10,806 nucleotides of DNA from NCBI GenBank assembly GCA_024689605.1, contig JAILDD010000191.1, forward strand, positions 1 through 10,806, written 5' to 3'. The notes under the pieces are model-generated. The model was given only the letters and a program-made list of their open reading frames with translations, made no database searches and was not told the origin of the DNA. The position numbers and the translations under genes were made by a program. Within the stretch, counting starts at the first letter, position 1, and each line of letters opens with the position of its first letter. The stretch comes from Lachnospiraceae bacterium. Its GTDB lineage: Bacteria > Bacillota_A > Clostridia > Lachnospirales > Lachnospiraceae. Shown piece after piece: positions 6,713 to 10,806 of the stretch.

Positions 6713-7645
6713 ATGATCTGCGATAACGTACTGGAATACATAGGCCATACCCCAATGATAAGACTCAACAGGATGAATGATCCTGAGGCAGCGGAAGTGC
6801 TGGTAAAATATGAAGGACTTAATGTGGGCGGTTCCATTAAGACCAGGACGGCCTACAATATGATAAAGCAGGCGCTTAAGGACGGCATTATAAAGGATGA
6901 TACCATAATAGTGGAGCCTACCAGCGGCAATCAGGGCATAGGTCTTGCGCTGATAGGTGCTGTCATGGGATATGAGACAAAGATAATCATGCCGGACAGC
7001 GTCAGCGAGGAGAGAAGGCTTTTGGTAAAGCATTATGGCGCGGAGGTCATACTTATCCATGATGCCGGTGACATAGGCGCCTGCATGGATGAGTGTCTGC
7101 AGACTGCTATACGCATGGCTGAGGAGGATCCCAGGGTGTATATTCCCCAGCAGTTTGAGAATCCTGCCAATCCCAAGGTTCATAAGCACCACACAGGTCT
7201 GGAGATTCTTGAGCAGGTAGCTGGACCGATACATGGTTTCTGTTCAGGCATAGGAACCGGAGGTACCATCAGCGGCATCGGTGAGACATTGAAGGCACAG
7301 TATCCTGATATTGAGATTTGGGCTGTGGAACCGGAGAATGCCGCAATACTTGCCGGTGGAAATATCGGTACCCATATCCAGATGGGTATAGGTGATGGTA
7401 TTATTCCGAAGAATTTAAACAGGGAAATCTATGATGATATCTACATAGTAACGGATGAGGAAGCTATCAGGACTGCCAAGGATCTGGCCCGCAAGGAGGG
7501 AATCATGTGTGGCATCAGTTCAGGTACTAATGTGGCAGCGGCCCTGAAGCTTGCGAAGAAGCTGGGCAAGGGCAAAACAGTTGTTACGGTGCTGCCCGAT
7601 ACGGCTGAAAGGTATTTTTCAACGCCGCTTTTTGAGAACGACTGA
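6713..7645 (+). CDS. cysK: cysteine synthase (O-acetylserine sulfhydrylase family, PLP-dependent)
   Basis: Predicted to make L-cysteine from O-acetylserine and sulfide in the cytoplasm, using pyridoxal phosphate. 310 residues, the normal CysK length. The N-terminal YIGHTPMIRLNRM is typical. The PLP lysine is Lys43 in NVGGSIKTR; most CysK proteins read SxKDR here, so the Asp is Thr. The substrate loop is PTSGNQGIGLA (69-79; usually TSGNTG), the phosphate-binding loop is GIGTGGTISG (179-188), followed by MGIGDGIIPKNL (224-235). GISSGTNVAAALKLAK and VLPDTAERYFST close the protein. ATG 6713 is chosen because GAAAGG (6698-6703) precedes it and the protein begins at the usual place; an upstream GTG at 6665 in the same frame adds residues unlike the family. 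It appears to be transcribed alone, with no serine acetyltransferase gene adjacent. Related beta-replacing enzymes (such as cystathionine beta-synthase-like proteins) are less likely given length. Confidence 0.92.
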   Translation: MICDNVLEYIGHTPMIRLNRMNDPEAAEVLVKYEGLNVGGSIKTRTAYNMIKQALKDGIIKDDTIIVEPTSGNQGIGLALIGAVMGYETKIIMPDSVSEERRLLVKHYGAEVILIHDAGDIGACMDECLQTAIRMAEEDPRVYIPQQFENPANPKVHKHHTGLEILEQVAGPIHGFCSGIGTGGTISGIGETLKAQYPDIEIWAVEPENAAILAGGNIGTHIQMGIGDGIIPKNLNREIYDDIYIVTDEEAIRTAKDLARKEGIMCGISSGTNVAAALKLAKKLGKGKTVVTVLPDTAERYFSTPLFEND

Positions 7646-7750
7646 TTCGTAGCGGTTGAGAAAAAACTATTGGGGATAGTTCGGAGTACTTGTTGATGAG
7701 GGCATAATGATAGAATAAATTTGTTGATGGCAGACTGCCGTTTGCAAAAG

Positions 7751-7785
7751 CGAATCTTGAATTGTTGGCTTCATTGAAAGATTCG
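7751..7785. promoter_or_regulatory. inverted repeat in the leader of the aldo/keto reductase gene
   Basis: CGAATCTT (7751-7758) is perfectly repeated in inverted form as AAGATTCG (7778-7785), with 19 bases between. GAA (7759-7761) and TTC (7770-7772) can add inner pairs. It ends 45 bases before the reductase ATG and has no T-run, so it is not an ordinary terminator. It could be an operator or an RNA hairpin. The function is unproven, and an 8-bp repeat can occur by chance in AT-rich spacer DNA. I found no convincing -35/-10 pair in the 185-base spacer. Confidence 0.35.
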
Positions 7786-7830
7786 ATAGGTTCTGAATAG
7801 TTAAATAATTGAATATAGGAGGGGATTACC

Positions 7831-8949
7831 ATGTCAGATTATTTCGGAAAAGATGTTCCAAAGCTAGGCTTTGGTCTGATGAGATTGCCGCATAAGGCGA
7901 TCATGACGGATGTTGAGCAGGTCAAAACTATGGTGGACCTGTTCCTTGATGCGGGATTTACGTATTTTGATACCGCCTTTGTGTATCCGGGATCGGAGGC
8001 AGCCATAAAAAAAGCCCTTGTGGACCGTTACCCGCGGGACCGGTACACGCTATGTACCAAGATAAACGCCTTTTTGCTGGCACCTACGGAAAAGGCGGCA
8101 AAACAACAGTTCTATACCAGTTTGGAACGGACAGGTGCCGGATTCTTTGATTATTATCTGTTACATGCCCTAATGGAAAACAATTATAAAAAGTATGACA
8201 AGTTCCACCTCTGGGATTTTGTGAAGGAGCAGAAAGAGAAGGGGCTTATCAAGCATTTCGGTTTTTCTTACCATGCAGGGCCTGAACTTCTGGACCAGAT
8301 ACTCACAGAACATCCCGAGGTTGATTTTATTCAGCTGCAGATCAATTATGCGGACTGGGAAAACCCAAAGGTAGTATCAAGGGCCAACTACGAGATGGCC
8401 AGAAAACATGGCAAGTCGATAACTGTCATGGAACCGGTCAAAGGCGGGGCGCTTGCCAATCCCCCCAAGGAAGTAAAGAAACTTTTCAAGGACTATCATC
8501 CCGACCTGTCTTATGCCTCATGGGCAATCCGATTTGTGGCATCTCTTGACGGTATCATCACGGTTCTTTCCGGTATGAGCAACATACAGCAGATGGAAGA
8601 CAACATTTCCTATATGAAAGATTTCAAGCCTCTGAACGAAGAAGAACAGAGGATAATACAGGAGGCACAGAGAATAATCGGTCATTCGGCAACGATTCCG
8701 TGCACAGCCTGTCATTATTGCGTGGACGGATGTCCGAAGCAGATACGTATCCCGGATATTTTTTCGGCAATGAACAAGGAGATTGGCAACGGGCAGGCAG
8801 AAGAGGCAAGGGCCGCATATTTTAGTGCTGCCACAGAGGGGCACCGTGCTTCCGACTGCATAGAATGCAGGCAGTGTGAGAACGCATGCCCTCAGCATCT
8901 TCCGATAACGGACAACCTTAAGAAGGCCGTGGAGATGTTTGAAAAATAA
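7831..8949 (+). CDS. aldo/keto reductase with C-terminal 4Fe-4S ferredoxin-like domain
   Basis: Predicted NAD(P)H-linked oxidoreductase of the aldo/keto reductase superfamily fused to an iron-sulfur tail, 372 residues; substrate unknown. The TIM-barrel part (about 1-285) has the full catalytic tetrad: Asp47 (YFDTA), Tyr52 (FVYPGSE), Lys77 (CTKIN) and His112 (YYLLHAL). It also has KHFGFSYHAG, QINYADW and the EPVKGGALA strand. The tail carries two CxxCxxCxxxC motifs, Cys291/294/297/301 and Cys343/346/349/353, the second and first each followed by Pro, the pattern of two 4Fe-4S clusters. This architecture is common in Clostridia. The clusters suggest electron exchange with ferredoxin or a flavoprotein, and oxygen sensitivity. 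ATG 7831 has a very strong site, AGGAGGGG, at 7817-7824. It lies in the same direction as the cysteine synthase gene but 185 bases away, so a separate transcript is possible. The strong terminator at 9040-9069 lies downstream. Confidence 0.94.
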   Translation: MSDYFGKDVPKLGFGLMRLPHKAIMTDVEQVKTMVDLFLDAGFTYFDTAFVYPGSEAAIKKALVDRYPRDRYTLCTKINAFLLAPTEKAAKQQFYTSLERTGAGFFDYYLLHALMENNYKKYDKFHLWDFVKEQKEKGLIKHFGFSYHAGPELLDQILTEHPEVDFIQLQINYADWENPKVVSRANYEMARKHGKSITVMEPVKGGALANPPKEVKKLFKDYHPDLSYASWAIRFVASLDGIITVLSGMSNIQQMEDNISYMKDFKPLNEEEQRIIQEAQRIIGHSATIPCTACHYCVDGCPKQIRIPDIFSAMNKEIGNGQAEEARAAYFSAATEGHRASDCIECRQCENACPQHLPITDNLKKAVEMFEK

Positions 8950-9039
8950 TGGGGGAGCGGTTCAGGGGGGGTATAACCGGAAGAAAAGACAGGGGCTGCA
9001 TAGGCGGATCATAGCCTGATCGGATTTATGAAATACCGG

Positions 9040-9069
9040 AAAGCTGCAGGCTGTGGCCCGCAGCTTTTT
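9040..9069 (+). terminator. strong intrinsic terminator after the aldo/keto reductase gene
   Basis: AAAGCTGC (9040-9047) pairs perfectly with GCAGCTTT (9060-9067). After one mismatch GGC (9049-9051) pairs with GCC (9056-9058). The T-run spans 9065-9069. Because the stem begins with AAA it may also work in the opposite direction. Confidence 0.85.
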
Positions 9070-9070
9070 A

Positions 9071-9079
9071 TGTTATAAT
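9071..9079 (+). promoter_or_regulatory. extended -10 promoter for the Wzz-like gene
   Basis: TGTTATAAT gives the TG of an extended -10 (9071-9072) plus a perfect TATAAT (9074-9079). There is no recognisable -35; that region (about 9050-9056) falls inside the terminator hairpin just upstream. The expected start is near 9085-9087, leaving a leader of about 73 bases. Confidence 0.65.
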
Positions 9080-9144
9080 ATCAGCGTTGTTTTATTCTAG
9101 AAAGTCCGGCCTGAAGGATCTGCTTAAAAATATAAAAATTAAAC

Positions 9145-9150
9145 GGAGGG
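9145..9150 (+). promoter_or_regulatory. ribosome binding site that fixes the Wzz-like gene start
   Basis: GGAGGG lies eight bases before ATG 9159. It excludes the in-frame TTG at 9087, which has no such site and would sit at the predicted transcription start, and the GTG at 9150, which overlaps the site itself. Confidence 0.8.
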
Positions 9151-9158
9151 TGCTGGTT

Positions 9159-10631
9159 ATGGCACAGGATGAAAGGAACAGGGATTTAAACGATGGTGAA
9201 AGGGAGATCGATCTGATAGAGCTCTTAGCCTACCTTGTCAGGCATAGCCGTCTCCTCATTTTTGCCCTGATCGCAGGACTTGTAATAGGTACAGGTATTT
9301 CTGCAGGAAGCTATTTTTACCGGCAGATTTTTGCAAAGGAAGCCGATGAGGCGCTTATAAATAAGGCAAAAAGCAGCCTGGCTAATGAACGGGAATACCT
9401 TCAGAACGGAATACTTCCCAATATAGATCCGTATTCAGAAGGATATGCATCTGCGAATGTGTTTGTGGAAGCTGAGGACGCCGGCTTTTCGCTTTCCATC
9501 GGCGCAGATAATACGGTTTCTTATTCCAATACTATAGATACACAGATCATACAGGAATACGGACACTTTATAAATGGGTCCATTGCATTTGACAGTCTGG
9601 CGGATGAGATGGATACAAAATCTTCGTATCTTGCCCAGACTGTAAGTTTTTCATCGAATGATACCAGCGGCTACTTCACGGTGAGCGTAAGGCATGTGGA
9701 TGAGGAATCGGCGGAAAAGGTACTGGACTTCGTTCTTACACAGCTGTTAAATCAGCAGGAGGTATTAAGTGCCAACCTTCCCCCACATACTCTCACCGTT
9801 TCAGATAAGGTGGTGGTTACCAGGGTAGATTCTTCTCTTTTCCCGGGGGATGATACTACCCAGAAGGAGATCACGGATGCCAGCTTTAAAAATTCATACA
9901 CAGTAGCATCAGAGGAAAGAATATCAAAGCTAAACGCTTATATTGCAAACAGGCAGAGGAAAATAAGCAAGAAGACTGTTTTAATGGGCGGAGGCATAGG
10001 ATTGTTTTCTGTACTGATGCTTCTTTCACTTCATGCGATCCTTACGGGAGTGCTGCTCTCTGAAAAGAGTGCGGAATCTTTCCTTGGTACTATTACCATG
10101 ATCGCATTTCCCCATAGCAGGAATATGAAGAAGCGCAGATGGTTTGACAAAATTGCCGATAATCTTCTCGGAGTATCCTACGGTGTTTCAGACAATCAGA
10201 TATACCAGGCGCTGGCTGAGATATTATATACCCACTTTATGAAGCCTGACCATGCCCGTCCCGGCGAGAGCATAGGGGAAAAGAAAATGAGGGAAATTTA
10301 TTCTGAAACCGGAAGCATGAGTGATGTCCGTGACGCCGTCAAGGAAATGAAAGTTAAAAAAAGCCGTTTTCTCATAATGGGCGACAGTCTGCCGGAGGGC
10401 GAGGTAAAGCGTCTGGCAAAGTACCTTAATAAGGATGGCCTTCCCGGAATGGAGTTTGACTGCATGGAACAGTTTCAGGAACGTTATGAGACCATTGACA
10501 AGATCCACGACGCAGATTACGTGATACTGTGTGTTAAGGTTGGTAAAAGCAGCCATATGACACTGAGAAAATTCCTCAATACACTGAAGCTTTACAGAAA
10601 ATCCGTATTTGGTGTAGTGGTATTCAATTAA
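9159..10631 (+). CDS. Wzz-like membrane protein with degenerate BY-kinase-like cytoplasmic domain
   Basis: Predicted polysaccharide co-polymerase-like protein, 490 residues, of unknown exact role. The cytoplasmic N-terminus (1-30) holds EREIDLIELLAYLVRHSRLL, the typical entry of Wzz proteins. TM1 is about 32-54, an extracytoplasmic domain spans about 55-272, TM2 is about 273-298, and a long cytoplasmic part covers 299-490. The end of this part, DADYVILCVKVGKSSHMTLR (451-470) then KFLNTLKLYRKSVFGVVVFN (471-490), matches the closing strands of bacterial tyrosine kinases (usually ADGVILVVRAGKT... GVVLN). Where their Walker A (PGEGKST) should stand, near SRFLIMGDSLPEGEVKR (402-418), there is no GKS/T. 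No Tyr-rich tail is seen. It is therefore probably a pseudokinase that senses or scaffolds rather than phosphorylates. No polysaccharide genes are adjacent in the window. A symporter gene follows after 20 bases. Confidence 0.78.
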   Translation: MAQDERNRDLNDGEREIDLIELLAYLVRHSRLLIFALIAGLVIGTGISAGSYFYRQIFAKEADEALINKAKSSLANEREYLQNGILPNIDPYSEGYASANVFVEAEDAGFSLSIGADNTVSYSNTIDTQIIQEYGHFINGSIAFDSLADEMDTKSSYLAQTVSFSSNDTSGYFTVSVRHVDEESAEKVLDFVLTQLLNQQEVLSANLPPHTLTVSDKVVVTRVDSSLFPGDDTTQKEITDASFKNSYTVASEERISKLNAYIANRQRKISKKTVLMGGGIGLFSVLMLLSLHAILTGVLLSEKSAESFLGTITMIAFPHSRNMKKRRWFDKIADNLLGVSYGVSDNQIYQALAEILYTHFMKPDHARPGESIGEKKMREIYSETGSMSDVRDAVKEMKVKKSRFLIMGDSLPEGEVKRLAKYLNKDGLPGMEFDCMEQFQERYETIDKIHDADYVILCVKVGKSSHMTLRKFLNTLKLYRKSVFGVVVFN

Positions 10632-10651
10632 ATCAAAAAGGAGACGAGGTA

Positions 10652-10806
10652 ATGGGAATTAATGAAAAAATGGAAATGATCGCCTTTCTGGTATATCTGG
10701 TACTGGTATTGGCTATTGGCGTCTATTTCTTTATCAAGGGGCGCAAACAGACAGGTGATAAATCCTACTTCTTAGGCGGAAGGGAAATGAACGGATGGGT
10801 TGCTGC
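10652..10806 (+). CDS. putP: sodium/solute symporter (SSS family, PutP-like), 3' partial
   Basis: Start of an inner-membrane sodium-coupled transporter; only 51 codons are present before the window ends. Helix 1 (about residues 8-29, ending in VYFFIKG) is followed by the diagnostic loop KSYFLGGREMNGWVAA, which in PutP-type sodium/proline symporters leads into the ALSAQASDMSGW region (outside the window). ATG 10652 is preceded by AAGGAG (10638-10643) with an eight-base gap. It begins 20 bases after the Wzz-like gene with no terminator between, so the two are probably co-transcribed. Proline as substrate is the best guess from similarity; pantothenate or another SSS substrate cannot be excluded from this fragment. 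Confidence 0.8.
   Translation, partial: MGINEKMEMIAFLVYLVLVLAIGVYFFIKGRKQTGDKSYFLGGREMNGWVA

Noticed and set aside
6623..7234. 203-codon open frame on the minus strand opposite the cysteine synthase
   Set aside because: Composition is that of an antisense shadow (no domain pattern), and the + strand frame is a clear enzyme.
7729..7739. GGCAGACTGCC as a terminator for the cysteine synthase gene
   Set aside because: Stem with almost no loop, only three T residues after it, and about 85 bases from the stop codon.
8518..8898. 126-codon minus-strand frame opposite the reductase tail
   Set aside because: Its cysteines and other residues are complements of the + strand iron-sulfur coding region; no recognisable protein.
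8951..8995. G-rich tracts (G5, G7, G4) after the reductase as a possible quadruplex
   Set aside because: Tracts are unevenly spaced with a long gap, and only two strong runs are close together; not convincing.
9002..9021. Competing short hairpins (GATCA/TGATC and AGGC/GCCT)
   Set aside because: Stems of only 4-5 bp, mutually exclusive and without a T-run; a much better terminator follows at 9040.

Overview
The window (about 43-45% GC by eye) reads as chromosomal DNA of an anaerobic, low-to-mid GC Firmicute, most likely a Lachnospiraceae member (Butyrivibrio/Roseburia-like). This placement is inferred from protein style, strong purine-rich ribosome binding sites, extended -10 promoters and a ferredoxin-tailed aldo/keto reductase. 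It rests on recognition, not on a search. All genes lie on the + strand. I see no rRNA, tRNA, CRISPR array, insertion sequence or phage gene, and no gene-free stretch longer than about 210 bases.

Region 1 (1-4747) is a five-gene ABC importer of the nickel/peptide (NikABCDE/Dpp/Opp) class: a substrate-binding protein cut by the left edge, two permeases and two ATPases. Both ATPases are short (253 and 247 residues), as in Nik and Cnt-type metal or metallophore importers. They lack the C-terminal extension of classical Opp/Dpp ATPases. The substrate cannot be read from sequence alone.

Region 2 (4948-6551) holds two paralogous class I SAM-dependent methyltransferases that overlap by one base (TAATG), so they are translationally coupled. 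They lie on the same strand directly after the importer, 200 bases downstream, and end at a probable intrinsic terminator. The most interesting hypothesis is that importer plus methyltransferase pair form one small-molecule or metallophore uptake and modification system.

Region 3 (6552-8949) has two metabolic genes. One is a cysteine synthase (O-acetylserine sulfhydrylase family) behind a good extended -10 promoter. The other is an aldo/keto reductase with a complete catalytic tetrad and two C-terminal 4Fe-4S motifs. An 8-bp inverted repeat lies in the leader of the reductase.

Region 4 (9040-10806) begins with a strong intrinsic terminator followed at once by an extended -10 promoter. It encodes a Wzz-like membrane protein whose cytoplasmic part looks like a BY-kinase that has lost its nucleotide-binding P-loop. 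Twenty bases later begins a sodium/solute symporter (PutP-like) that runs off the right edge.
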